A stretch of DNA of 64,000 bases from Brachyhypopomus gauderio (GCF_052324685.1 NC_135219.1:22599316-22663315), one strand, 5' to 3'; positions 10,661 through 22,649 are shown, counted from the first letter of the stretch. Translations and numbers: made by a program. The notes: generated from the sequence alone by a model not told the origin.

Positions 10661-13600
10661 GTTCAGTGGAGCCTCCCCAGCTCCACTCTCCAGGGTGGAG
10701 GAGAGAGAGAGTGGGGAGACTTCACCGGAGCGGAGGACATCTTCAACCCTTGCTCCCAGACATCTTCGAAGCAGCTAACCCCAGTGATGCTGGTAGAGGT
10801 GACTTATTGATGTTGGCTTTACTTTATATGTCATTGAAATACCTGTACAAAATGTAGAATTTATAATGTTGCATCATTTGTTTTGTGTTAAAATATTGCT
10901 AAATACGATATTTGGGAACAAGGAGATCAGTTAGTCAGAAACTTCACTCAGGTGTCAAGTGAGCGGAGCTAAACTCATGAGCATGGATGCCCTTTCCCAC
11001 GCAGGTTTGCCCAAATCCAGCCGCTTGCTACCTGGGAACCCCCCCGGGTATTTCTTACTGCCCTCCTACCCTCTGGCCACTCTTCCGGGAGTGCAGCGAG
11101 ATACAAGCCCTCGGCGCAGAGACCCGGGCCCGTGGAGGGACAGTACTGGTGAGTGCATGGCTACGTTGCTAAGAACGTGCTAGGCACACACAGTGAGGCA
11201 TGGCTGGTTATTTGGGTGCCCGCTTAAGTTAAGTTGGTCTTGCACTAAGCTTGTCTTGCACTTGTTCCCACGTCAGTGGTAAATTGATGAGCAGATCTAA
11301 TTTTGTGGTCATATATTCTATATGAATTTAATTTTAACCAACAAATGTGCATATACGTAGATCATTTATAGTCACCACTTGTCAAATGTACAAAATACTT
11401 AAATTCAAATTTGATGATCTTCATCTGACATGGTTTCACTCAGTAATGGAACAGTGTCTAGCAGAGGCGAGATGTGCTAGCCATTAGCAGAGCTAGGCTA
11501 ATGTATCTACCAGTATCAGAATTAAAATAATTCTGAATTGTGCCAAAATAATTAAATTGAATCAAATTGTAAAACTGGGTCACACATATACTGAAGCTCT
11601 GATAAATGTCTTCCTGCTTCTGGGCTCACGGATGCCCTGCTTTCAGTTATTCAGTAGCTACTACTTCATTGTGCTGCCATTACATGAATTGTAGCAAGAT
11701 GCATATGAGAAGTTGCCGTTCTCGGTCCATCTTGCTTGAATCATATTTCAGTGGCACTTTCAGATAAAGAAACATGCAACGTAGTACTAAGGCACTGAGA
11801 AATGTTATGGTGAGGTAATTTCTGCTAATGGCCTTATTCACCCATGCAGGTGAAGTTGGCTCCAGCAGGTGTTCCAAACTGCCTGTGCTCACTTCACGCA
11901 CGAGAGGGACCTCGTCAGGACTGATGAGACCTTCTCCGCCCACCTCCCCAGTGGAAGCCCTGCAGGAGGAGAAGCCTGGCAGGAACCTCCACCTGGACCT
12001 CGCCCTCATACATGACCCAGATGAGGAGCCAGTGGACAAGGAGGAGGTCAGTAGGAACATATATCATGTTGTACATAGTTGGAGTATCTCAGTCTCAGAT
12101 GCATTAGTTTAACTAGTAAGTAAGTTTATTTATAAAGCACATTTTTTATGACGGAGTCAACCAAAGTGCTGTATAGAGGCTAAAAAGTACAATATATGCC
12201 CAACTCATAAAGAAAAAACATGTAGAATTTTACATAGCATAAAACATTTAAAATACATACAAATACACCAACTGATTACACCAACTGATACAACATAACT
12301 GATAGATTTCTTTGGTTGCTGCCTGCAAATGTTACTCAAGTGTTGTACTTTCTGGATTTTAATGCATAAACACAGCATTGGTCCTAATATAAGCTGACAA
12401 ACCTAACGTCTGTGTTTACATAATAAAGGCCCTGTAGCATCCCAGTATTAAATCTGACCATGCATGCGATATGCTTTGCTTAGGTGTCCAAATATGATGA
12501 GATGATGTTTCCTTCTGCTGATGCTACATTTGCGTTTATCTCAGTTGTTAAGGATATCAACATAGTCCTAGCACTATGAGAGGGAGCATTGTCTGGTTGA
12601 GAGTATCCATCTCACTTTGGGTATATGGTGGCTGTGAATAAATAAATTAACCTAGTTAAGATATGAAGAGTTTGGTTCCAAAACGCTATAAATCCATTTT
12701 GATCAATTTGAGTAAAAATGTGTTTTCTTTAAGTGGTAGGCTGAAAACCACAGTTTTTTGTTTCAAACTATCAAATACCATACTAAGGTTAAAAAAACAC
12801 AAACAAATTAAATCAAGATTTTAATATTTAAAGATTTATTTAAAAAAAACAATTCATTTTTTCACAAAACGCAATAAATCCATGCCATGTTTTTTTCAAA
12901 ATGTCTTATATATCCTTTGTCATTATTAGAAATTTTTTTTGACTGAAAATGTGCAAAATACAATAATAAATAACTGTAAATTGTACATCTTAATATAATA
13001 GTTTGACCATTGGGCCTAAAAACACAAATTCATATAATATATAAATTTATATTATTATAATATAATAACCCTGCTCCTAGCTTGGTTATGAACAACCCCC
13101 AGCAAACAGTGTTTGTACATGAGTCACAGAGCTAAATCTTTTCCACGTTTGATAATTTTGCGAGCTAAACGTGCGCACTTTAGCCAGTCCGTCTATTTCG
13201 CGGCAATGTAACGATTCTCGGTTAGGGGCTGGATAGTCTGCCGCTGATATTCTGCCGCCGACAGTGGGACTGGTCAGAACCTGGGCATTGATAAAATAAA
13301 ATAAATATATCTCTTTTTCCAATAACTGCTATACGAACAGGCTCCTCTATATCATCAAAACCGTTCATTTTTGCGGACTTTGAGAGTGAAAAACGAGACA
13401 TATTTTAACAAAGTAAGCTACATGAAATGCCGGGCGGCTCAACAGGTCGCGTGCTATGATGTTTACATTCCGTATCTGGTGGTGCACTGTGATTGGATGA
13501 GTGGAGATGTGGCGTACTGCGGGAAATCAGGATTGGCGATTGTTGCATTTTGGAAGGAAAGAGAGAAAGCAGGGCAGTATTACACGGCGGATGTGGCGTT

Positions 13601-14408
13601 TTGATAAAAATTGAATATTGGCTTTTCAAGAGTGGTCACATACCATTCTGATTCTAACTCTTTTTTTTTTTAACTGCATTTATCGCGTTTCGGAACCAAA
13701 CTCTTCATATATTCTGGCATCAAGGCATTGATATGTAGTTAATAATAATAGACCCAGTAAATGTCATTTACCTAACATACAGGGAGGATCCAGCTTTAAA
13801 CTGGGCAAAATTTGTGTTTCTTTGGTCATTCAATACTTGTATAGTATTGTTGTATGTACTTGTACTTGACGGATATAGTGGGTATGGGCAGTTGCACTTG
13901 GGCTGACAGACTCTTTATTTTTCAGATGATGAACTCCCTGCGCCTCTTGCGTAAAAGAGTGGCTAAGAAGCGGGCTAAGGTGAATGCAAGTGGCAGAGAA
14001 GCAATGTTGCCTCCACTCACCAAACCTGCTGGCCGAGAGCCACTCCGTGCCTTCAGGCCTGCCAAAGGTGAGCTCACTCTTTTGCTCTCCTGGAAATGGC
14101 ATCCAAACCATTTGTTGCAGCAACAACAACAAAAAAAGTAAAAGAAAAAAGTATTAAAAAAGTAAAAACTGCTTTGAAAGCCCTATACTACAAACAAAAA
14201 GCCCCTGCTGATCCTCTTGTACATTGCTATACCTGCACCCATTAACATTGTTTTTCTGCACCATGAAGAAACCACTATGAAACCAGAAGTTATATTTGAG
14301 ATTTTTGATAGAGTATGTGTTAATATGTATTGTGCTTTTCAGGATCTCAAGTGCAAAGCACCAGGGCGTCCCCTGCTGACGACATGTCTGAAGGAGTAAT
14401 TGGCAGAG
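10661..14408 (+). CDS. togaram2: togaram2-like linker exons before the TOG block
   Basis: Exons 10661-10792, 11005-11148, 11850-12046, 13926-14067 and 14343-14408 all have AG acceptors and GT donors, and they join in phases 1,1,0,1,1 without a stop. They encode proline- and arginine-rich, probably disordered sequence, ending in an acidic segment (HDPDEEPVDKEE) followed by a basic one (MMNSLRLLRKRVAKKRAK). The donor after 14,408 (gttgga) is weak. These exons feed directly into the first TOG exon at 14,720. Confidence 0.6.
12117..12190. repeat. SINE/L2-type tail fragment
   Basis: Sequence of the type aagtttatttataaagcaca ... accaaagtgctgtata, common at the 3' ends of fish SINE/LINE elements. 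Confidence 0.45.
12665..13706. mobile_element. DNA element with GAAGAGTTTGGTTCC inverted ends
   Basis: Left end GAAGAGTTTGGTTCCAAAAC and right end CGGAACCAAACTCTTC are inverted repeats, flanked by atat on both sides. The interior is 1.04 kb with no recognisable transposase. It lies in the intron between exons 11850-12046 and 13926-14067. Superfamily not assigned. Confidence 0.7.
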
Positions 14409-14633
14409 GTTGGAATTGGTTTGCTGTTAACACTGCATTACACAACACAATGTTTTAAATCTAGTTCTCCATGTTGAATAATGTTTTGCTGTCTTCAGGC
14501 TGATTTGACCAAAGTTGAGCTGATAGCCCTAAAAGTCCTAGTCAGTTTGTTTGGGTTCTGGTAAAGTGTGAGTGTCTTTTGTTTTATGGTGCCTGTCATG
14601 CATTTATAGCAGTTAACACTTATTGGGACACTT

Positions 14634-14706
14634 GTAAAGCTGCTTTGTGACAACAACTGTTGTAAAAAGCGCTATATAAATACATTTTGATTGATTGATT
14701 GATTGG
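14634..14706. repeat. SINE/LINE 3' tail with (GATT)n
   Basis: Contains taaagctgctttgtgacaac and gcgctatataaata, followed by a GATT repeat. It lies in the intron just before the first copy of the SLLSSDDW exon and is absent from the second copy near 17,980. Confidence 0.7.
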
Positions 14707-14719
14707 TATTCCTCTCTAG

Positions 14720-17700
14720 ATGAACTCAAACCAGGAACTCCCCGGAAGGATCCCTACTCGCAGCAGACTTTACGGCCCTTCTCCAAACCAGACCTCGCTC
14801 TCGCTCAGAGCTTCAGTCTGCTTAGCTCTGATGACTGGTAAGTCACACCTGCAAAATTCTGAAGCATTTGGCTAGGGCAGGTTAAACAGCAAGTCATTTA
14901 TGGTGTTCTGCATATATGGTAAGTATGCATGTATTTAGTGAAGTTTTTTCCTCTTTGTCCCTTTTCTTGTAGCATTTTTTCTTGCAGTAGCCGATGGTTA
15001 CAGTGTGTGTCTATGTCCAATATCTTTATACAGGGAGAAGAAAATTGAAGGGTTGATGTTAATCCGTAGATTGGCTCAGCATCACTCTGATGTGCTTGGC
15101 AGCAGGCTTCATGAGGTCTGCATTGTTCTTATTCAAGAGGTAAGCCACTAGATTTGCTGACTGTGTATCGGTCTGAATTCTAAAATTGGCAGACACCATC
15201 AGCATGTACATATTACAGGTGATGTTGCTGACAAAGTCAAGTCAGAGTTAGCATAGCACTTTGAAATTCCTTTTTTATAAAAACATTTCTCATCTAATTG
15301 AAATTCAGATGGCATAGCTAACTGTAATTAGTGATTAAGGTATTTCCGCCTACATAACACATTGCAGTGGTGGATTATACTTATTACGATGGCGGTGGCA
15401 GTGTTGGATGTGGCTGAAACGAGCTGGAACGTTGTCTTTCCTGCAGGTGCTGCACCTGCGCTCTGCCGTGTCCCGCATGGCGGTGGTGTCCTTGAGGGAG
15501 TTGTACTCCAGCCTGCAGAAAGGGATGGACCAGGAAGTGGAGGCTACAGCTAAGGTCCTCCTCCACAAAGCAGCGGAGTCCAATGCCTTCATCAGGCAGG
15601 ACGTGGACACAGCTCTGGACAGCATGGTGCAGAACTGCACCCCCATTCGGAGCATGAACGCCCTTCTCGCTGGAGGACTCTGGTCAGTTAGCCTGCAGTG
15701 AGCTTTAAACTGAGGCTTTCAGATAATTTTTACTTCTCCATTGTTCTTTCAAAATATTGCCCTGGCCTATATCAATCAGGGTGGCCGCGGGTCCTTAAAA
15801 AGTCTTAAATGGTATTAAGTTTAATTTTTGTCAAATAAGGCCTTGAAAAGTCTTATTTTGTCTTAAATTTTCAACCAAAATATCTTAAATTTGCGGAGCT
15901 AAATTTAGGGAGGAATAATTCCGTCAGCCATGTGTTGAAATTCGGGGGCGGATATCGGTAGATTCCAAATAAAATTAAATAAAATTCCAAATAAAATTAA
16001 AGCCAACTCGCAAGATCATACACGTTAAAATAAAGCACAAAAACTAATAATCAGTTAGTTTTTGTGCTTTATTTTAACGTGTATGTTCTTGCGAGTTGGT
16101 TTTAATTTTATTTGGAAAACAGTATTAAAAAGTCTTAAAATGTCTAAATTTTCACTTGGTCAAACCTGTAGACACCCTGTCAATATTTTTAGTTATTTAT
16201 CCTCTTGTTTATTCTTTTTATTGTGTTCCATCTCCGCTCTGCTGATCCAAACTGCCCTTCACACCACTTAAAGAATAGGCTAGTTAGCTAGCTTACAGAG
16301 GACATGCAAACATTTTCTGTTTAAAAATTACAGATGTACAATAACTGGTGCAAACTAAGCCATCAAATAGAATATGATCATTTGGTTGTGCACTTAGATC
16401 ATACATAAGGGTATTAAGTTTCTTTTTAGAAGCTAAAAGTTGTACTGTATACATTGATTGGATGGATTAATAGTTATTACCTTCTTTTTTTGAATGCCCT
16501 AATTGTTTTCCTTCTGTTTTCCTCAAAAGTCATCTGAATGCTGCAGTAAGAAAGTGTACTGCTCGGCACTTGGCTACTTTGGTAGAGAAGATTGGTGCAG
16601 AGCGAATTATTCCTGCAGTCTCCAAGTTGGCACAGGACTCTTCCCAAGAAACCAGGTTAGTACTGGGATCAGAACGAGGATTCTACAAGGCTTATTCAGT
16701 TTCCCAGATAGTAATAAATGGTCGGTATGCTGTGAGTCACGGGTCTCTCACTCACGGTTCTCTCCTGTTTTGGGGTCTGTTCTTCGTCTCAGGCGCTTGG
16801 GCCGGCGTATGCTGCTGTTCCTGTCCTCCCACCATGATTTTGATAAGATGGTGGAAAAGTACATCCCTACCAAATACCTGGCAACCATCAGGGACACTGT
16901 CCACACTCTGAAATCCAAGGTAGCGATTCATGTTTGGATACATGATGAGGATTTTTTATCCCATTCAGCCACTATGCCCCATGTTTACTCACTAAACAAA
17001 GCTTATTCACAAAACTTTTAGGTGAAACAGACTGCAATAAAAAAAACCATCTAAACTGTGATGGTAGACATATATTGTAAACAAATAATAAAGTACAGGG
17101 CAGTGCGTGGCACCACACATTGTATTTACAGTAAGGCATGCACAGTGTAGTCCCAGACCCAGTAGTTAAAGGACAGAGCATAGTTCAAAATGAACCGGCT
17201 TGAAACCTTTGGGATAGAATCAAAGTATGAAGCAATATGTGGACTTCAATATCATCACTCCATGTTTTGTGGTGATTTGTACGTGTGTATTCCCAGGAGA
17301 GGACAAAGTTGTCTAGGATTCCAAGATATAAGATGTGTCTCCCTCGTCTGGAGCAGCAAGAAGCTCCAGCCGCACAGGTGGAGCATCAGAACACGCAGCG
17401 AATGAAGCGCAGCCTTAGACACACGGTGAGGGACGTGAGCCCAGACGACGCGGCACCTCTGAAAGGTAACGGCTGACTTCGGCGAATGCTCCCCTCCTGT
17501 TTCTTGAGAACCTTACATTACCGCTTACCCGTGAACCTCTTTCCCATCAGACCTGCAGCTGAACAGTAGTCTTCCAGCACAGACTAAGACCGGTGTCATC
17601 CTGGATGATTTGCCCTCAAGCTCCAGAAACGCACGCACCCCCAGAAGTCCCGTCAAAAGTTTGAGTCCTCCGCTTCATCCCAGCCCCCCCACGGCTGTCC

Positions 17701-17778
17701 CTACTAAAAACATGCTGCCACGACGCAGACGAGGTACCAGACTGATCAGAGCATGTCCGTCCCTTTCAAACAGTTCTG
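14720..17778 (+). CDS. togaram2: togaram2-like TOG block, copy 1, plus linker exons
   Basis: Exons 14720-14837, 15034-15139, 15447-15682, 16530-16655, 16793-16919, 17297-17465 and 17551-17778 read through without a stop and join in phase. They encode one TOG-type HEAT-repeat array (SLLSSDDWEKKIEG, HHSDVLGSRLHEVC, HLRSAVSRMAVVSLRE, LLHKAAESNAFIRQDVD, LNAAVRKCTARHLATLVEKI, RRMLLFLSSHHDFDKMVE), then basic linkers. Relative to copy 2, exon 16530-16655 lacks 33 nt (11 codons, the GRLLSGAKDVIA region), removing most of one helix while keeping the frame. The 17,778 junction is phase 1, exactly what the first exon of copy 2 needs, so the two TOG blocks can be spliced in series. Confidence 0.7.
15777..16179. 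mobile_element. CAGGGTG...CACCCTG element with a long hairpin
   Basis: Begins CAGGGTGgccgcgggtcc, ends gtagaCACCCTG, with tcaat on both sides (15,772-15,776 and 16,180-16,184). The second gene copy at about 19,095 has the uninterrupted site. The centre (about 15,981-16,118) is a near-perfect inverted repeat with arms of about 58 nt around a 6-nt loop (taatca). It also carries repeated aaaaagtcttaaa words. Superfamily not assigned. Confidence 0.8.
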
Positions 17779-17839
17779 GTGAGTGTTGCCTGCTCTTCAG
17801 CACTTCATGTGTGATCACTGCACTTGCATGTAAATTGCT

Positions 17840-20630
17840 TTGCTGTTAACACTGCATTACACAACAATGTTTTAAATCTAGTTCACCACATTGAATAATG
17901 TTTTGCTGTCAGCCTTCAAGCTGATTTGACCAAAGTTGAGCTGGTAGCCCTAAAAGTCCTAGTCAGTTTGTTTGGGTTCTGGTATTCTTCTCTAGATGAA
18001 CTCAAACCAGGACCTCCCAGGAAGGATCCCCACGAGCAGCAGACTTTACGGACCTTCTCCGATCCAGACCTCGCTCTCGCTCAGAGCTTCAGTCTGCTTA
18101 GCTCTGATGACTGGTAAGTCACACCTGCAAAATTCTGAAGCATTTGGCTAGGGCAGGTTAAACAGCAAGTCATTTATGGTGTTCTGCATATATGGTAAGT
18201 ATGCATGTATTTAGTGAAGTTTTTTCCTCTTTGTCCATTTTCTTGTAGCATTTTTTTCTTTCAGTATCCGATGGTTACAGTGTGTGTCTATGTTCAATAT
18301 CTTCATACAGGGAGAAGAAAATTGAAGGGTTGCTGTTCATCCGTAGATTGGCTCAGCATCACTCTGATGTGCTTGGCAGCAGGCGTCATGATGTCTGCAT
18401 TGTTCTTATTCAAGAGGTAAGCCACTAGATTTGCTGACTGTGTATCGGTCTGAATTCTAAAATTGGCAGACACCATCAGCATGTACATATTACAGGTGAT
18501 GTTGCTGACAAAGTCAAGTCAGCGTTAGCAAAGTACTTTGAAATTCATTTTTTATAAAAACATTTCTCATCTAATTGAAATTCAGATGGCATATCTAACT
18601 GTAATTAGTGATTAAGGTATTTCCGCCTACATAACACATTGCAGTGGTGGATTATACTTATTACGATGGCGGTGGCAGTGTTGGATGTGACTGAAACGAG
18701 CTGGAACGTCGTCTTTCCTGCAGGTGCAGAACCTGCGCTCTGCCGTGTCCCGCATGGCGGTGGTGTCCTTGAGGGAGTTGTACTCCAGCCTGCAGAAAGG
18801 GATGGACCAGGAAGTGGAGGCTACAGCTAAGGTCCTCCTTCACAAAGCAGCGGAGTCCAATGCCTTCATCAGGCAGGACGTGGACACAGCTCTGGACAGC
18901 ATGGTGCAGAACTGCACCCCCATTCGGAGCATGAACGCCCTTCTCGCTGGAGGACTCTGGTCAGTTAGCCTGCAGTGAGCTTTAAACTGTGGCTTTCAGA
19001 TAGCAACAACAGTCACAAGAAGCTAACAAAGCACTGATTTTGGCTGCTGTTTTTACTTTTCCATTGTTATTTCAAAATATTGCCCTGGCCTATATCAATA
19101 TTTTTAGTTATTTATCCTGTTAAATATTATTTTTATTGCATTCCACCTCCTCTCTTCTGATCCAAACTGCCCTTCACACCGCTTAAAGAATAGGCTAGTT
19201 AGCTAGCTTACAGAGGACATGCAAACATTTTCTGTTTAAAAAATACAGATGTACACTCACTGGTGCAAACTAAGCCATCGAATAGAATATGATAATTTGA
19301 TTGTGCACTTTGATCATACATATGGGTATTAAGTTTCTTTATAGAAGCTAAAAGTTGTAGGCCTACTGTATTCATTGATTGGATGGATTAATAGTTATTA
19401 CCTTCTTTTTTTGAATGCCCTAATTTTTTTCCTTCTGTTTTCCTCAAAAGTCATCTGAATGCTGCAGTAAGAAAGTGTACTGCTCTGCACTTGGCTACTT
19501 TGGTAGAGAAGATTGGCGCTGGCCGCTTATTGTCTGGGGCGAAAGACGTCATAGCGAGAATTATCCCTGCAGTCTCCAAGTTGGCACAGGACGCTTCCCA
19601 AGAAACCAGGTTAGTACTGGGATCAGAACGAGAATTCTACAAAGCTTATTCAGTTTCCCAGATACTAATCTTTTGCTGATTCTTTTAGTCTCCTAGTCTG
19701 ATACTCTGAAGTCAGCAAATGCTGCTAAATTGTAGAGTAATAGAAGCACTATCATGTTTTCTACACACAGACGGCCTTGTAAAATTGTGACCTGGTAAGA
19801 TAAATGGTCGGTGTGCTGTGAGTTACGGGTCTCTCACTCACGGTTCTCTCCTGTTTTGGGGTCTGTTCTTCGTCTCAGGCGCTTGGGCCGGCGTATGCTG
19901 CTGTTCCTGTCCTCCCACCATGACTTTGATAAGATGGTGGAAAAGTGCATCCCTGCCAAAGACCTGGCAACCATCAGGAACACTGTCCACACTCTGAAAT
20001 CCAAGGTAGCGATTCATGTTTGGATACATGATGAGGATTTTTTTTTTATGCCATTCAGCCACTATGCCCCATGTTTACTCACTAAACAAAGCTTATTCAC
20101 AAAACTTTTAGGTGAAACAGACTGCAATAAAAAAACCATCTAAACTGTGATGGTAGACATATATTGTAAACAAATAATAAAGTACAGGGCAGTGCGTGGC
20201 ACCACACAGTGTATTTACAGTAAGGCATGCACAGTGTAGTCCCAGACCCAGTAGTTAAAGGACAGAGCATGGTTCAAAATGAACCGGCTTGAAACCTTTG
20301 GGATAGAATCAAAGTATGAAGCAATATGTGGACTTCAATATCATCACTCCATGTTTTGTGGTGATTCGTACGTGTGTATTCCCAGGAGAGGACAAAGGTG
20401 TCTAGGAATGCGAAGATATAAGATGCGTCAGCCTCGTCTGGAGCAGCAAGAAGCTCCAGCCGCACAGGTGGAGCATCAGAACACGCAGCGAATGAAGCGC
20501 AGCCTTAGGCACACGGTGAGGGACGTGAGCCCAGACGACGCGGCACCTCTGAAAGGTAACTGCTGATTTCGGCGAACGCTCCCCTCTTGTATCTTGAGAA
20601 CCTTACCGTACCGCTTACCCGTGAACTCTA
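17840..20630 (+). repeat. Tandem duplication in togaram2-like gene, copy 2
   Basis: Second copy of 14,420-17,545. Differences from copy 1: no GATT-tailed repeat, no hairpin element, an 11-codon segment kept, and one extra base in the linker exon. Confidence 0.9.
17996..20555 (+). pseudogene. togaram2: togaram2-like TOG block, copy 2, with linker frameshift
   Basis: Exons 17996-18113, 18311-18416, 18724-18959, 19451-19609, 19879-20005 and 20386-20555 mirror copy 1. The TOG domain itself is complete, including the segment missing from copy 1 (ARIIPAVSKLAQDASQETR follows it). The linker exon 20386-20555 is 170 nt against 169 in copy 1: an extra base near 20,407 (aggaatgcg versus aggattcc) brings a TAA into frame soon after. 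Downstream of that point the residues RLEQQEAPAAQVEHQ continue in the other frame with the phase expected by the next exon, so a single-base change, real or from assembly, is the only break here. Confidence 0.65.
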
Positions 20631-20636
20631 TCCCAG

Positions 20637-22588
20637 CTGTGGAGTCATGCGTACCTCCTCCTCAGTTTGCCAGCAGGTGAATATTTAAACAGTTAATCAA
20701 AACAACAACAACAAAAAAGTGCATCCTGATTGGAACTGTTTGCAATTTTTGATGGTGTTGATGTTGGTTTAATTTGATTGCAGCCTTGTTCATTTTCTGT
20801 TTGGACACTATAACCCAATCCTTGTGTTTTCTCTCTTGTGTGTGTTCAGCAAAGACAGCAGCAGAGCACACATCCACAGCATTGCAGACAAGACAGAGTA
20901 CGTCAAGCATCTCAAGGCCCTGCTGGGTTCAAAAGACTTCAGCGAGCCCATCAAGGGCATTGATCAGCTGGTGGCCCACTGCGAGGACAACCCATATATG
21001 GTCGTGGGCAACATGTTCCTGGTAACACATTTGAACTGAATTGATTTTTAATGTTTTCAGTAGCTTTCAGAAGTGATCTGTATGGGGGGTCATACGTTGG
21101 AGAACATTAAATGCTGGCACATCTGAAGAAATGTCAAAAGCTCAGATGCTTCAGAGTAGAAAATATTACAACAATCAGTTTTAACTATTACAGTGGAGGG
21201 CAGTCGTGTCCATTGTTAGTGTGAGCTTGTTTTACAATGTATGTGAAGATTTCACCCAAGCGTATCCTTGAAATTGCATTAAACCAAAGAATCCAAGTGA
21301 ATGACTTATGAAAAAATCAGTCGGTTGAAATGAAAGGGCTTGAAATCAAATCAGCTCCAGGGCTTAACGGCACTGATATGGTGAGTGCCTGATGAATGCA
21401 TGGGCGGCTTGCTCTATACCTCTCTTCCTCTGCTACAGGTATTTGATGCTTTCAAAGCACGACTGCAAGGTTAACCTCTATGCCTTGGAGGCCTTACAGA
21501 AGATAATCACACTGCTCAGAGACAACCTGGTCCAAGTGGTCTACATCTTAGTCCCAGCTATAGTGGACAATCACCTCAACTCCAAGAATAACGCCATCTA
21601 CATGGCAACAATAGGTGCCATTCAAGCTCTCATCAATAACCTTGGTGGGTTATTTTCTCTCTTTACAAAACATCTTGAAGGACACATGCCACTGGGCTTT
21701 AGAAAAACAACAACAATGATTGTGTTCTGTTTTACCTTTGTATCTTTTGATGAAAGGTTGCTAGGTTGGGGAAAAGGTTCACACAAATCAGTAAAAGAAT
21801 GTTCTTGCTCTTTGGCTAGATGTTTGTGGTGCAGATCAAATGGAAATCTCCTTTCATATTAAGGCACAGTCCAATATAAAGAAAAAAATATTTCTGTAAG
21901 ACTGACAGGAGATCTTGCATTATCTGACAGCAGATAGTTAAATAATGGAGTTTACAGTGGATGTGCTTAGGCTCTTTTGTTCAATATACAGTGTCTAATC
22001 TTTTGTGGTTGTGTATACAGAAATATTCTACAAATTCAAATACATTATCAAAAAACAATTCTTTCAGAAAGTAATTCCACTGATATGCTAAGAGATGCCA
22101 GAGATAAAAAAAGATAAAAGATATTTACCAGAAATACTATAATTCCTATATTAATTAATAATATTTATAATATTGATAATAATCATTCCAGAGAGTTACC
22201 ATAGTTACCAAATACTGTCACTTTAGTTGAATTAAATCTTTCTAGGTTAAAAAAATGCTTCTGTAATAACCCAGTGCTGTCCAGGGTTGATTTATTTATC
22301 TTTGTTCCTTTTAAATATTCTTTTTATAGAGCTGGTTAGGGAACTCTACCCCTGCAAGCCACAACTGGTTGAGCAGAAGGTGCTTCCTCTGCTCTGGTAC
22401 CTCCTGGGGACCTCCAGCAACAGTGGTACGGTCCACGGGAGGGGTAGAAGCGTGAGAGGGGCCACTGTCCACCTATGCCAAGCCCTTCATGCCCACATGG
22501 GTCCGGCGCTGCTGGACTGCGCTGCTTCCCAACCTTCCAATATCCGCAAGAGCCTAAGAGAGTTTGTGAAGAACCTCCCGATCAACTG
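20637..22588 (+). pseudogene. togaram2: togaram2-like C-terminal TOG exons, frameshifted
   Basis: Exons 20637-20676, 20850-21021, 21439-21644 and 22330-22588 encode the last TOG domain (KHLKALLGSKDFSEPIKGID, VNLYALEALQKIITLLRDNL, LVPAIVDNHLNSKNNAIYMA, VLPLLWYLLGTSSNSGTV) and the stop at 22,586-22,588. Exon 21439-21644 starts VFDAFKARLQ, but the continuation VNLYALEAL is in a different frame. The junction ctgcaaggtt looks like loss of a short segment between two GCAAG words; exon length (206, 2 mod 3) against flanking phases (needs 1 mod 3) confirms a shift. A segment I expect between NNL and ELVRELY from the TOGARAM1 paralogue was not found in the intron. Confidence 0.65.
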
Positions 22589-22616
22589 AGAGCTGCAAGC
22601 CAGACCTCCAGACCAA

Positions 22617-22622
22617 AATAAA
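22617..22622 (+). promoter_or_regulatory. Polyadenylation signal AATAAA of the togaram2-like gene
   Basis: AATAAA lies 29 bases after the stop codon at 22,586-22,588. It is the first such hexamer downstream. Confidence 0.55.
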
Positions 22623-22649
22623 GCCCAACATGGATTCTACTTGAAGATG

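Larger units (their letters stand above)
14420..17545 (+). repeat. Tandem duplication in togaram2-like gene, copy 1
   Basis: Matches 17,840-20,630 in the same orientation, exon for exon and largely intron for intron, at an offset of about 3.42 kb near the start and shorter further on, because copy 1 carries the 403-bp insertion at 15,777 and copy 2 has its own small additions. Confidence 0.9.
6984..22588 (+). pseudogene. togaram2: TOGARAM-family gene (togaram2-like), exon-duplicated and frameshifted
   Basis: TOGARAM (crescerin/FAM179) proteins bind tubulin through TOG domains and regulate ciliary axonemal microtubules. Exons: 6984-7071 (start MSFYPRTTD), 7606-7740, 8901-9065 (hybrid), 10661-10792, 11005-11148, 11850-12046, 13926-14067, 14343-14408, two TOG blocks (separate entries), and 20637-20676 to 22330-22588 for the last TOG. 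All junction phases agree along the chain. Family words include ALAQSFSLLSSDDWEKKIEG, MDQEVEATAKVLLHKA and ASQPSNIRKSLREF. The short N-terminal part without TOG1/TOG2 favours togaram2 over togaram1, but that choice is inferred. Two lesions break the reading frame: one extra base in exon 20386-20555 (170 nt versus 169 in its duplicate) and a length 2 mod 3 in exon 21439-21644 where the phases need 1 mod 3. It may be a decaying gene, or the assembly may contain errors. Confidence 0.75.

Noticed and set aside
15362..15566. Short frames overlapping the VSRMAVVSLRE exon (and its copy at 18.6 kb) on both strands
   Set aside because: Shadows of the TOG exon.
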